Positions 1-8,015 of a DNA stretch of 50,170 nucleotides are shown here, in pieces (position 1 is the stretch's first letter; the number at the start of each line of letters is the position of its first letter). The stretch is from Dorea sp. D27 (GTDB lineage: Bacteria; Bacillota; Clostridia; Lachnospirales; Lachnospiraceae). The stretch lies in the NCBI RefSeq assembly GCF_001185345.1, contig NZ_KQ236747.1, positions 296,341 to 346,510 on the forward strand, given 5' to 3'. A program made the translations under genes and the position numbers. Below the pieces are notes generated by a model. That model saw nothing but the letters and a program-made list of their open reading frames with translations, made no database searches and was not told the origin of the DNA.

Positions 1-6
1 CTGAAA

Positions 7-72
7 GAAGAGCCGGAATCAGGCAAGGGATGTTATCTCATATAACAGCCCTGTACCTGATTCCGGCTCTTC
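7..72. terminator. Long hairpin of repeat copy A
   Basis: The arms begin GAAGAGCCGGAATCAGG and end with its complement, with a small loop near 38-41. Pairing is interrupted by a few mismatches. It lies downstream of the - strand gene ending at 396, so it could end that transcript, but there is no strong T run directly after it on that strand. The same hairpin design occurs at 17035-17100 and 41540-41604. Confidence 0.55.
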
Positions 73-395
73 CTCATAATAATTTCATTTTTCAAAGGTT
101 TTCACTCGCTCAGCTTTTTTATTAATATACCGGCACAGATAAATTCCTTCTGACCGCCAGTAACGTCACACAGCCACCCCCGCTCGTGCCAGTAAAGTAG
201 ATAGCCGATGGGGAGGCAGGGGACATATGCGAAGGTATAAGCGGGAGGGACGGAGAATCCTCACCAGATTCCTTGGCCCGTGGGATGAGAGCCCCATCGG
301 CGAACATTCCACAGGCTTAGGAATCTGTGTGATAGTCGCAGTCCCGGACGCATCGCAGCAGATGCCCCCTGCCTTCCCAGCGGCGCCCTGCTTCA
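7..395 (+). repeat. Long dispersed repeat, copy A (with terminal hairpin)
   Basis: A non-coding repeat whose relatives lie at 16834-17160, 41300-41604 and 41735-41975. The outer part next to the nuclease-family gene (about 265-395) is shared with the 41735-41975 copy. The middle part (about 160-267) is shared with all copies, including recognisable blocks such as GCCAGTAAAGTAGATAG and GGAGAATCCT. The inner end is a hairpin at 7-72. Read from the - strand gene that ends at 396, the order is gene 3' end, conserved unit, hairpin, the same order seen at the other copies. Open frames inside it are short and not conserved between copies. Function is unknown; a 3'-end RNA or terminator-like element, or a miniature mobile element, are the main options. 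Confidence 0.8.
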
Positions 396-1067
396 CTAAA
401 CCCCCATTCCCTTGATGAGCTCCTGAATGACTTCTTCAGTGCGCCCTTCTTCACGCCCTTCCTGCATTCCTTCTTTTCTTGCCTCTTCTTTCTCGTAATA
501 TTTCTCTTCCCATGCCTGCATATACTTCACCCCGACTTCTTCACTGTTCCTTACCTTGCGGACCCGGTCGTGGATGCGCCGGATGCGTTCGCTCCCGGCT
601 TGTTCTGCCGCCTCGTCCGTCGTATGCTCCACGTAGTGCAGGAATTCCGCCAGCTCCTGTGAGACCTCATCGTCATTCGTCCCACGGGTGTTCAGGAAGA
701 TCCGGGTTGCCCCATCTTCGAGGATGCATCCCGGCGCTTCCTCACACACGGCCCGGAAGGTGTACCGGTACTTCCCGCGGCCAAACAGGTCGAAAGGCGT
801 AATCATGATGAGGTACGACTCGTTCAGCTGGCTGTAGTCCGGAATCCCGGGCTCCAGCAGGGAGATGTCCAGGCGGACGGAGCGTGCCTCCGACGAGATC
901 CGCAGCTCCTTTTCCGCCTCATTTTGCGTAAGGAGCGGGACATCCCTGCCCAGGATGATTCCGAGCGCCTCCTGGTGGGCCAGCGGGTCCTCCATTACTT
1001 CCTCGAATAGGAAACGGTCCGTAAGGTTCAGTTTGTTTAATGGTATCAGCTTTTGTCTTTTGTTCAT
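396..1067 (-). pseudogene. Rpn / PD-(D/E)XK nuclease-transposase family protein with internal deletion
   Basis: Resembles the abundant Firmicutes Rpn family (recombination-promoting nuclease, PD-(D/E)XK transposase family). The N-terminus carries the usual segment about a fragment, FEEVMEDP, and a later RLD strand; the second half has DLFGRGKYRYTF and FLNTRGTNDDEVSQEL, then a charged GREEGR-type tail. Intact members have about 30-35 more residues between RLD and the ESYLIMI strand, including the catalytic E-x-Q strand and the LPKRSRYYQ-like helix. Here RLD is followed almost at once by ISLLEPG. The frame stays open, so the deletion is in frame, but the active site should be lost. I chose the ATG at 1067 because AAGGAG lies 7 bases upstream; an in-frame ATG at 1082 lacks a site. 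The repeat copy A abuts its stop codon. Confidence 0.7.
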
Positions 1068-1326
1068 ATGATTCTCCTTCATTTTATTATATCTTATCCA
1101 CGGTTAACAGACGGAAAACAAAAGAACGGCCCCATAGGCATCCCTCCCTCGCATGAAAGATTTGTTACAAACATCGGATAGGTGCGGCGATCTGCCGTAG
1201 ATGACTTTAGATAAATCAGAATGTTTGACTCGTACACGTATGTTACCATAATCTGGAACTCTGTTCAAGCAGAATCCGGCACGTTTCGGTAAGGGTATGT
1301 ACGATTAGGAAAGTTTTAAAATTCTA
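1068..1326. other. Non-coding gap upstream of the metal locus
   Basis: About 260 bases between the decayed nuclease-family gene and the promoter of the first P-type ATPase. I see no open frame with a ribosome binding site, no convincing hairpin and no match to the dispersed repeats of this window. Confidence 0.5.
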
Positions 1327-1356
1327 TTGACATTTATACAGATGTGTGGTTATATT
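1327..1356 (+). promoter_or_regulatory. Promoter of the first P-type ATPase
   Basis: TTGACA at 1327-1332 and TATATT at 1351-1356 with an 18-base spacer. It lies 80 bases upstream of the ATPase start codon and immediately before an inverted repeat of ArsR/SmtB type. Confidence 0.75.
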
Positions 1357-1363
1357 AAAGTAC

Positions 1364-1389
1364 AACATATGAATGATTGCTCATATGTT
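1364..1389 (+). promoter_or_regulatory. ArsR/SmtB-type operator O1
   Basis: A 9-8-9 inverted repeat, AACATATGA / TCATATGTT, just downstream of the -10 box. Its core TGAATGATTGCTCA fits the same pattern (TGAAYGRWTRYTCA) as the site at 3914-3927 in front of the CadC-like regulator gene. ArsR/SmtB repressors classically bind TGAA-N-TTCA-type inverted repeats at this position, so the regulator encoded at 3946-4305 is the natural candidate. Binding is inferred. Confidence 0.7.
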
Positions 1390-1435
1390 CATAAAAACAA
1401 TTAAAGCTATTTAAAAATGTTCAGGAGGATTAGTT

Positions 1436-3775
1436 ATGTTAGCAGCTGAGAGAAAAGCATTTGATGAATGCGGGTGTGGATGCGGCCATGCTCATCACGA
1501 TGATGACGGCCATGAATGCCATGATGGAAACCATCATGACAACAGCCATGAACATACGCACGCATGTCATGAACATCACGAACATATAGACGAAGAACAG
1601 TACGGCCATGACCATCATCACGAGGAAGTGGTGCATACAGGCCGTGAATTCGACCATGTGGGCCAAGATGTGCCACAGAAAGTATATATGCTGGAGAACC
1701 TGAGCTGTGCGAACTGTGCGGCCAAAATGGAAAAACAGATACGACAGTTGCCGGAAGTAGAGATGGCAACCATCACTTATGCGACAAAACAGCTGAAGGT
1801 AGCAGCCCGAGAACAGGAGAAGCTGCTACCAAGATTCAGGGAAATATGCCGTTCTATAGAAAGCGATGTGACTGTTACGCCGAGAGACGAGGTGCAGAGA
1901 CAGGCGAAGCAGGAGCATGCCGGATTTTTCACAGATAACAGGACAGATGTACTTGCTATTGCAGGGGGAGCTATCCTGTTCGTCGCGGGGGAGGTGCTGG
2001 AACGGACCTCGGCAGATCCGATGCTTGCTTCGGCGGCATTTATTATAGCCTATATACTGCTCGGATGGGGGATTGTATTTACGGCGGTGAAAAACCTATC
2101 AAAAGGCCATGTGTTTGATGAGAACTTTCTTATGAGCGTAGCTACGCTGGCCGCGTTCGCCATCGGCGATTTTGCGGAAGCAGTCGGAGTCATGCTGTTC
2201 TACCGGATTGGAGAATTGTTCGAGCATGTGGCCGTGGAAAGAAGCCGGTCCCAGATAATGGATGCTGTCGACTTGAGGCCCGAGGTAGTCAACCTCGTGC
2301 ATGGCGGAGAGGTTGATGTGATACCGGCCAGGGATGCAGAGGCAGGAGACCTTATCCTGGTGCGCCCAGGAGACCGCATACCCCTCGACGGCCGTGTGGA
2401 AGAGGGGGAGAGCCGTATCGATACATCTCCGGTAACGGGAGAACCGGTGCCAGTGGGCGTTAAGCCGGGGATGGAAGTGATCTCGGGATGTGTCAATGAG
2501 CAGGGCGTATTAAAGGTAAGGGTTGAAAAGCCATTGAGCGAGTCTATGGTGACAAAGATTCTGGATTCCGTTGAGAACGCGGCAGCCAGCAAGCCGAAGA
2601 TTGACAAGTTCATCACCAAATTTGCGAGGGTGTATACTCCGATAGTAGTAGCCGCCGCCATTGCAACGGCTGTCATACCGTCACTGATAACGGGCGACTG
2701 GAACCACTGGATATATACGGCCATCACCTTTCTTGTAATCAGCTGTCCGTGCGCGCTCGTGCTCAGCGTGCCTCTGGCATTCTTCTCTGGAATAGGGGCC
2801 GGTTCCCGGCGCGGGATACTGTTCAAGGGCGGAGTGGCGATTGAGGCGCTGAAGAACGTTAAGGCCATCGTCATGGATAAGACAGGTACAATTACAAAAG
2901 GCAGTTTTGAAGTACAGCAGGCAACAGCAGTTGGACGGTTTACAGAGAAGCAGGTGCTTACTATGGCGGCTGACTGCGAGTTAGACTCGTCCCATCCGAT
3001 TGGCAGCAGTATCGTGAAAGCGGCGCGGGAGATGAAGCTGGAACTCATGAGGCCGGATAAGTCGGAAGAAATACCAGGGAAAGGGGTGCGTGCCGTATTC
3101 CGTGACGGCGAAGTGCTCTGCGGCAATAAGGCGCTGATGGAAATGCATGGAGTAGATACCGCGGCGTACAGGAAGAAGGGGTACGGGACGGAAGTCCTCG
3201 TGGCTGTAAGTGGGGAGCTGGCAGGATGGCTCGTCATTGCAGACGTAATCAAAGAAGAGGCGAAAGATGCCATCGGTATGCTCAAGGCCAAGAACCTGGT
3301 GACGGCGATGCTTACCGGAGATGCCAGGGAGAGCGCGGCGGCCGTGGCTGATATGACCGGTATCGACGAGGTACATGCACAGCTTCTGCCGGAAGATAAG
3401 CTTCACATCCTGAGGAAGATACGTCAGACACATGGGCCGGTCATGTTTGTAGGGGACGGCATTAACGATGCTCCGGTGCTGGCTGGTGCAGATGTGGGAG
3501 CGGCGATGGGAAGCGGCGCGGACGCGGCGATAGAGGCTGCAGATGTTGTATTTATGACATCCTCTGTGACGGCGATACCGGAATCTATCGGCTTAGCCAA
3601 CGCGACAGGAAGAATCGCGATACAAAATGTTACGTTTGCACTGGCGCTGAAACTGCTGATCATAGTGCTTGGTTTTGCAGGAATGGCCAATATGTGGATG
3701 GCGGTATTCGCAGATACGGGGGTAGCCATGCTCTGCGTACTTAATTCTATCCGTATATTGTATAAACGGGTGTGA
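1436..3775 (+). CDS. Zn/Cd/Pb-translocating P-type ATPase (ZntA/CadA type) with His-rich N-terminus
   Basis: An inner-membrane P1B-type ATPase that exports divalent soft metals. Residues 12-67 hold 19 histidines and 5 cysteines; a heavy-metal-associated domain follows with C91-x-x-C94. Then come the actuator motif TGEP (about 334-337), the membrane CPC motif (437-439), the phosphorylation site DKTGT (481-485), the HP motif (520-521) and GDGIND (673-678). K739 and D760 in the last membrane helices match the Lys and Asp typical of the Zn/Cd/Pb subgroup. The length of 779 residues is normal once the His-rich tail is counted. AGGAGG lies 8 bases before the ATG. It has its own promoter and ArsR-type operator. 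Zn, Cd or Pb is expected; the exact metal cannot be read from sequence. Confidence 0.93.
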   Translation: MLAAERKAFDECGCGCGHAHHDDDGHECHDGNHHDNSHEHTHACHEHHEHIDEEQYGHDHHHEEVVHTGREFDHVGQDVPQKVYMLENLSCANCAAKMEKQIRQLPEVEMATITYATKQLKVAAREQEKLLPRFREICRSIESDVTVTPRDEVQRQAKQEHAGFFTDNRTDVLAIAGGAILFVAGEVLERTSADPMLASAAFIIAYILLGWGIVFTAVKNLSKGHVFDENFLMSVATLAAFAIGDFAEAVGVMLFYRIGELFEHVAVERSRSQIMDAVDLRPEVVNLVHGGEVDVIPARDAEAGDLILVRPGDRIPLDGRVEEGESRIDTSPVTGEPVPVGVKPGMEVISGCVNEQGVLKVRVEKPLSESMVTKILDSVENAAASKPKIDKFITKFARVYTPIVVAAAIATAVIPSLITGDWNHWIYTAITFLVISCPCALVLSVPLAFFSGIGAGSRRGILFKGGVAIEALKNVKAIVMDKTGTITKGSFEVQQATAVGRFTEKQVLTMAADCELDSSHPIGSSIVKAAREMKLELMRPDKSEEIPGKGVRAVFRDGEVLCGNKALMEMHGVDTAAYRKKGYGTEVLVAVSGELAGWLVIADVIKEEAKDAIGMLKAKNLVTAMLTGDARESAAAVADMTGIDEVHAQLLPEDKLHILRKIRQTHGPVMFVGDGINDAPVLAGADVGAAMGSGADAAIEAADVVFMTSSVTAIPESIGLANATGRIAIQNVTFALALKLLIIVLGFAGMANMWMAVFADTGVAMLCVLNSIRILYKRV

Positions 3776-3825
3776 TGATTGTATAACAGCAGTTCGATAA
3801 GTGAAGGATATCAGTATAGTAAAAG

Positions 3826-3867
3826 ATGACACCAAGATTACAAAAATGTTAATTTTGGTGTCATTTT
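3826..3867 (+). terminator. Probable Rho-independent terminator after the first ATPase
   Basis: The stem ATGACACCAA pairs with TTGGTGTCAT around an AT-rich loop and is followed by TTTT. The stem is moderate and the T run short, so some read-through is likely. Confidence 0.55.
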
Positions 3868-3877
3868 GGTAAAACAG

Positions 3878-3927
3878 TTGAAAAGGGATGTCCCATGTTG
3901 CATAATTAACAAGTGAACGGATATTCA
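3878..3927 (+). promoter_or_regulatory. Promoter and ArsR-type operator O2 of the regulator-ATPase operon
   Basis: TTGAAA (3878-3883) and CATAAT (3901-3906) are separated by exactly 17 bases. Directly after the -10 box, at the expected start point, lies TGAACGGATATTCA (3914-3927), which fits the same 14-base pattern as O1. This predicts autoregulation of the ArsR/CadC-like gene and co-repression of the two ATPase promoters. Confidence 0.7.
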
Positions 3928-3945
3928 TATGAAAGGATGTAATAA

Positions 3946-4305
3946 ATGAGGAAACCAGAAGCTGAATGCTGCGAGACAGTCTGTATCCACGATGATGTGA
4001 TCGACAGGGTAAGCAGACAGATGCCTCCGCAGGAGAGAATGAAAGAACTGGCTGATTTCTATAAAGTATTTGCAGATGCCACGAGGATCCGCATCTTATG
4101 TGTGCTTCTGGAATCGGAGATGTGTGTCTGTGACCTGGCAGAGGTGCTGGAGATGACGCAGTCTGCCATTTCGCACCAGCTGCGTGTACTGAAGCAGGCG
4201 AAGCTTGTGAAAAACCGCAGGGACGGCAAGACCGTGTATTACTCGCTGGCCGATGGACATATACAGACAATTATTAGTCAGGGAATGGAGCATATTACAG
4301 AGTAG
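3946..4305 (+). CDS. ArsR/SmtB-family metal-sensing repressor (CadC-like)
   Basis: A 119-residue winged-helix repressor expected to leave DNA when it binds metal. The recognition region is about residues 62-85 (CDLAEVLEMTQSAISHQLRVLK). It keeps ligands for both classic metal sites. The alpha3N site has C60 and C62 in the ExCxCDL motif plus N-terminal C8, C9 and C13, as in CadC. The alpha5 site has D103, H105, H116 and E119 with the same spacing as SmtB D104/H106/H117/E120; E119 is the last residue. Such dual-site proteins respond to Cd/Pb and Zn. An operator overlaps its own start point and a second lies at the first ATPase promoter. The RBS is AAAGGATG before the ATG at 3946. Confidence 0.92.
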   Translation: MRKPEAECCETVCIHDDVIDRVSRQMPPQERMKELADFYKVFADATRIRILCVLLESEMCVCDLAEVLEMTQSAISHQLRVLKQAKLVKNRRDGKTVYYSLADGHIQTIISQGMEHITE

Positions 4306-4336
4306 ACAACATATATATACAAAAAAGGAAAGTGGA

Positions 4337-6199
4337 ATGACAAGGCAATTGAAACAGAGACTCTTAATCTACGGTACAGGTGTGTTTATATACATTTGCG
4401 CTGTTGCAGCGACGATACAGTATACACTGTCTGACTGGGTAAAGTTCATATTGTTTTTGACGGCATATCTTGTGATAGGCTTTGATGCTTTCCGCCAGCT
4501 TGCTGGAAATCTGATGAAAAGGGAGATATTCTCCGAGTATCTGCTGATTATCCTGGCGACGGTAGGGGCGTTTGGCGTACAGAGATATACGGAGGGCGTG
4601 CTTGTCATGCTGCTGTTCGAGCTTGGAATGATGTTCGAAGCCGTATCGACGGACAGTGCCAAACGTTCCATCGAACAGATGATTGACATACGGCCCGAGT
4701 ATGCGACAAGGAAAGTGCGCGGCAAAGAGACGAGGGTGGATCCATCGGAACTCAAGCTGAGACATATCATCATCGTCAAGCCGGGAGAGCGGATTCCGGT
4801 CGATGCTGTCGTCACCGCAGGGACATCTACGGTGGATACGAAGGCTCTGACGGGAGAGTACATGCCCCAGACGGTAGAACCGGGGGATGAGATATACGGA
4901 GGCTGCATCAACCTGAGCGGTGTCATCGAGGCAAGGGTGAGCCGCATCTACCAGAATTCTACAGTGTCCAAAGTTATGGAGATGGTGGAAGAGGCACAGA
5001 ATAACAAGGCTGAGAGCGAGACATTTGTCACGAAATTCTCCAGGGTGTACACGCCGGTGATGATTGTGTGCGCGCTTCTCATCATGATATACCCGTCTCT
5101 GACATTTTCTTACGGCAATTGGAACACATGGATATACAGGGGACTGATTTTCCTTGTCGTGGCTTGCCCTTGTGGCCTGGTCCTGTCCATCCCCCTCGCT
5201 TTTCTTGCGGGTATCGCGTCTGCGGCCCGTCAGGGGATAGTCGTAAAAGGAGGAAATTACCTGGAGTTCCTGGCGAAGGCGGATACATTTATATTTGATA
5301 AGACGGGAACGCTGACAGAGGGCGTCTTTCATGTCAAGGAGATGAAAGCAGAGGGCATGACAGAAGAAGAGCTTCTGGAGATGGCGGCCCATGTAGAGAG
5401 CTATTCCAACCATCCGATTGCACAGTCCCTGCTCGCTGCCTATGACGGAAAGCTGGACAAATCACGCGTTCGGAGAGTCAAAGAAGCACCTGGCTTCGGC
5501 ATCAGTGCCACATATGACGGGAAGCGTGTACACATAGGCAATTACCGGATGCTGGAAAAGCAGAATATAGAACGCAGCAGGATAAAGCGCCCGGGAACCG
5601 TGATATATCTCGTGGCTGATAAGAAATATGCGGGTTACATAGTCATCGCTGATTCAGTGAAGGAAGATGCAGGCCCGCTCATGCAGTACCTGAAGGAAAA
5701 GTGCCGGGCGGTGCTTGTCATGCTGACAGGAGACAATGAGGCTTCAGGAATGGAAGTTGCCGAAGCGCTGGATATGGATTACGCATATATGGACCTGATG
5801 CCGGAGGATAAACTGGAGCAGATAGAGGACTTCCTCGGTCTGCAGGATAAGATGGAAAAGCTCGTATGTGTGGGGGACGGCATCAATGATGCTCCGATTC
5901 TGGCCCGGGCTGACGTGGGAATCGCCATGGGCGCCCTTGGCTCAGCAGCGGCCATTGAGGCGGCGGATGTAGTTCTCATGGAAGACGAACTTATAAGAAT
6001 TAAGGACGCTATCCGCATCTCCAAGGAGACTATCAGGGTAGTAAGCCAGAATATAGCATTTTCAGTTGGCGTGAAGATAGTGATTCTTCTGCTGGCGGCT
6101 GTAGGATATTTCGGGATGTGGGAAGCGATTCTTGCAGAACTTGGAGTAATGTTCGCGGCTATCCTGAATGCGGTATGGGTAGTCAGATACACGGTATAG
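4337..6199 (+). CDS. Second heavy-metal P-type ATPase, without N-terminal metal-binding domain
   Basis: A 620-residue P1B-type ATPase encoded directly downstream of the ArsR-type repressor. It starts almost at the first membrane helices and has no HMA or His-rich domain. Motifs are TGEY (172-175), CPC in VACPCGLVLS (277-279), DKTGT (321-325), HP (359-360) and GDGIND (513-518). The last helix has E601 (AELGV) where Zn/Cd/Pb pumps, including the one upstream, carry Asp. This may shift metal preference. The frame is open from 4253, but AAGGAAAGTGG before the ATG at 4337 marks the real start, avoiding an overlap with the regulator. It is probably co-transcribed with the regulator and with the TPR lipoprotein 8 bases downstream. 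Confidence 0.9.
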   Translation: MTRQLKQRLLIYGTGVFIYICAVAATIQYTLSDWVKFILFLTAYLVIGFDAFRQLAGNLMKREIFSEYLLIILATVGAFGVQRYTEGVLVMLLFELGMMFEAVSTDSAKRSIEQMIDIRPEYATRKVRGKETRVDPSELKLRHIIIVKPGERIPVDAVVTAGTSTVDTKALTGEYMPQTVEPGDEIYGGCINLSGVIEARVSRIYQNSTVSKVMEMVEEAQNNKAESETFVTKFSRVYTPVMIVCALLIMIYPSLTFSYGNWNTWIYRGLIFLVVACPCGLVLSIPLAFLAGIASAARQGIVVKGGNYLEFLAKADTFIFDKTGTLTEGVFHVKEMKAEGMTEEELLEMAAHVESYSNHPIAQSLLAAYDGKLDKSRVRRVKEAPGFGISATYDGKRVHIGNYRMLEKQNIERSRIKRPGTVIYLVADKKYAGYIVIADSVKEDAGPLMQYLKEKCRAVLVMLTGDNEASGMEVAEALDMDYAYMDLMPEDKLEQIEDFLGLQDKMEKLVCVGDGINDAPILARADVGIAMGALGSAAAIEAADVVLMEDELIRIKDAIRISKETIRVVSQNIAFSVGVKIVILLLAAVGYFGMWEAILAELGVMFAAILNAVWVVRYTV

Positions 6200-6207
6200 G
6201 AGGAAAT

Positions 6208-6735
6208 ATGAAGAAATATATAGTCATCCTGTCTGTGGTGGCAGTGAGCGCCGCGCTGACAGGGTGCGTGAAGAACTATACAAAAGAAGGAGTAGAATAT
6301 CTCGAAAAGGGAAAATATAAAGAGGCAGTGGAACAGTTTGAACTGGCGGTAGAGGCCGATAAGAACGTGGGAGAGGCCTACAGAGGCATCGGCATGGCCA
6401 AGTGGGAGCAGAAGGACTATGAAGGCGCCCGCGATGCGTTCAAACATGCAATCGAGAGCAAAGCAGAAAAGACGGCAGCCATATATAACCTGCTCGGAAG
6501 CTGTGAGATGGAGCTTGACAATCCACAGGGGGCTCTCAGCTATTACAGGCTGGCGCTCTCAGCCGAGGATGCAGGCAAGGAACTCATAAAAGAAGTAAAG
6601 TTCAACATGATAGCCGCTTTTGAGCAGTCCGGGGACTGGGAAAGCGCAAGGGCGAAGCTGAAAGAATATATTGCAGAGTACCCCGATGATGAGAAGGCAC
6701 AGAAAGAGGCCGATTTTTTAGAGACGAGACAGTGA
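6208..6735 (+). CDS. TPR-repeat lipoprotein
   Basis: A 175-residue secreted lipoprotein. The N-terminal signal ends in the lipobox LTGC with the acylated cysteine at residue 20. The rest consists of three to four tetratricopeptide repeats (for example YLEKGKYKEAVEQFELAVEAD and KDYEGARDAFKHAIESK), so it is likely a protein-binding scaffold on the outer face of the membrane. AGGAGG stands 5 bases before the ATG at 6208; an earlier in-frame ATG at 6118 lies inside the ATPase gene and is not used. It begins 8 bases after the second ATPase and ends 5 bases before hflX, which suggests one transcript. The partner is unknown. Confidence 0.85.
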   Translation: MKKYIVILSVVAVSAALTGCVKNYTKEGVEYLEKGKYKEAVEQFELAVEADKNVGEAYRGIGMAKWEQKDYEGARDAFKHAIESKAEKTAAIYNLLGSCEMELDNPQGALSYYRLALSAEDAGKELIKEVKFNMIAAFEQSGDWESARAKLKEYIAEYPDDEKAQKEADFLETRQ

Positions 6736-6740
6736 GGCAT

Positions 6741-8015
6741 ATGATAGATATAAAAGAAGAAAAGGAACGGGTAATCTTAGTCGGGGTCAGTACATCGGAT
6801 CAGGACGACACGAAGAAATCATTGGATGAGCTGGCTGAACTGGCAGCCACCGCAGGGGCGGAGACGGCCGGGCGTATCATCCAGAGCAGGGAGCAGATGC
6901 ACCCTGCCACTTATGTTGGAAAAGGGAAGCTTACCGAGCTTAAGGATTTGATTTGGGAGGCATCTGCGACAGGAATCATCTGTGACGATGAACTGTCTCC
7001 GGCCCAGATGGGGAATCTCCAGGATGAACTGGATGTTAAGGTCATGGACCGGACATTGGTAATTCTGGATATTTTTGCGTCCCGGGCATCTACCAGCGAA
7101 GGTAAGATACAGGTTGAGCTTGCACAGCTTGGATACCGCCAGTCCAGGCTGACCGGGTTCGGAAAGTCTCTGTCCAGGCTTGGAGGCGGAATCGGAACGA
7201 GAGGGCCGGGGGAAAAGAAGCTGGAGATGGACCGACGCCTGATCAAGGGGAGGATAGCCCAGCTGAACAGAGAATTAAAAGATGTAAAGCGCCATCGTGA
7301 GGTTACGAGAGAACAACGTGCCAGAAACCAAGTGCCGGTGGCCGCTATCGTCGGGTATACGAATGCAGGCAAATCGTCACTTTTGAATGCGCTTACAGAT
7401 GCAGACATACTGGCAGAAGACAAACTGTTTGCCACGCTGGATCCGACGACGCGTGAACTGAAGCTCCCGAGCAAACAGTCTGTCCTGCTTACGGATACGG
7501 TAGGATTTATCAGGAAGCTTCCACACCATCTCATAGAAGCCTTCCGCAGCACGCTCGAGGAGGCAAAATATGCGGATATGATACTGCATGTGGTAGACGC
7601 CGCTAATCCCCAGATGGATGAGCAGATGCACATCGTATATGAGACGTTACGCAGCCTGGGTATTAAAGACAAGCCGGTCATTACTTTATTCAACAAGCAG
7701 GACAAAGAAGAAGCCCAGCAGACAGTGCGCGATTTCCAGGCTGATTATACGGTCAGGATTTCTGCCAGGACGAAAGAAGGCCTGGAGGAACTGAAAGAGA
7801 TGATAGAAGCCGTGCTGCGCGGACAGAAGGTGCTCATAGAACAGCTGTATTCATATAATGAAGCGGCTAAGCTGCAGCTCATACGGAAGTACGGAGAGCT
7901 GACGGCAGAGGAATACAGGGAGGACGGAATCTTTGTTAGCGCATATGTCCCGGTATCTGTCTATGGCAAGGTAAGAAGCGTATCTCTCGGCGATTCATTG
8001 AACAAAGCTTTATAG
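6741..8015 (+). CDS. hflX: GTPase HflX, ribosome-associated
   Basis: HflX is a cytoplasmic GTPase that splits or rescues stalled 70S ribosomes, mostly under stress. The protein has 424 residues. The N-terminal nucleotide-binding domain ends in the family motif GGGxGTRGPGE (about 148-158). The G domain has GYTNAGKS (205-212), DTVG (252-255) and NKQD (318-321). I start at ATG 6741, preceded by GTGAGG; a GTG at 6732 overlaps the upstream stop and has a poorer site. Its last 55 bases overlap the 3' end of the convergent araC-type gene. The link to the metal operon is positional only. Confidence 0.95.
   Translation: MIDIKEEKERVILVGVSTSDQDDTKKSLDELAELAATAGAETAGRIIQSREQMHPATYVGKGKLTELKDLIWEASATGIICDDELSPAQMGNLQDELDVKVMDRTLVILDIFASRASTSEGKIQVELAQLGYRQSRLTGFGKSLSRLGGGIGTRGPGEKKLEMDRRLIKGRIAQLNRELKDVKRHREVTREQRARNQVPVAAIVGYTNAGKSSLLNALTDADILAEDKLFATLDPTTRELKLPSKQSVLLTDTVGFIRKLPHHLIEAFRSTLEEAKYADMILHVVDAANPQMDEQMHIVYETLRSLGIKDKPVITLFNKQDKEEAQQTVRDFQADYTVRISARTKEGLEELKEMIEAVLRGQKVLIEQLYSYNEAAKLQLIRKYGELTAEEYREDGIFVSAYVPVSVYGKVRSVSLGDSLNKAL

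Noticed and set aside
227..415. Short open frames inside the dispersed repeats, also near 41455-41769 and 41859-42431
   Set aside because: The frames differ between repeat copies and lack ribosome sites; the conserved feature is the DNA or RNA itself.
2200..3291. Long open frame on the - strand opposite the first ATPase
   Set aside because: No ribosome site, low-complexity Ser/Thr/Pro-rich product, and fully explained as the antisense shadow of a biased coding strand.
4364..5413. Long open frame on the - strand opposite the second ATPase
   Set aside because: His/Arg/Cys-rich product without domain or ribosome site; antisense shadow.
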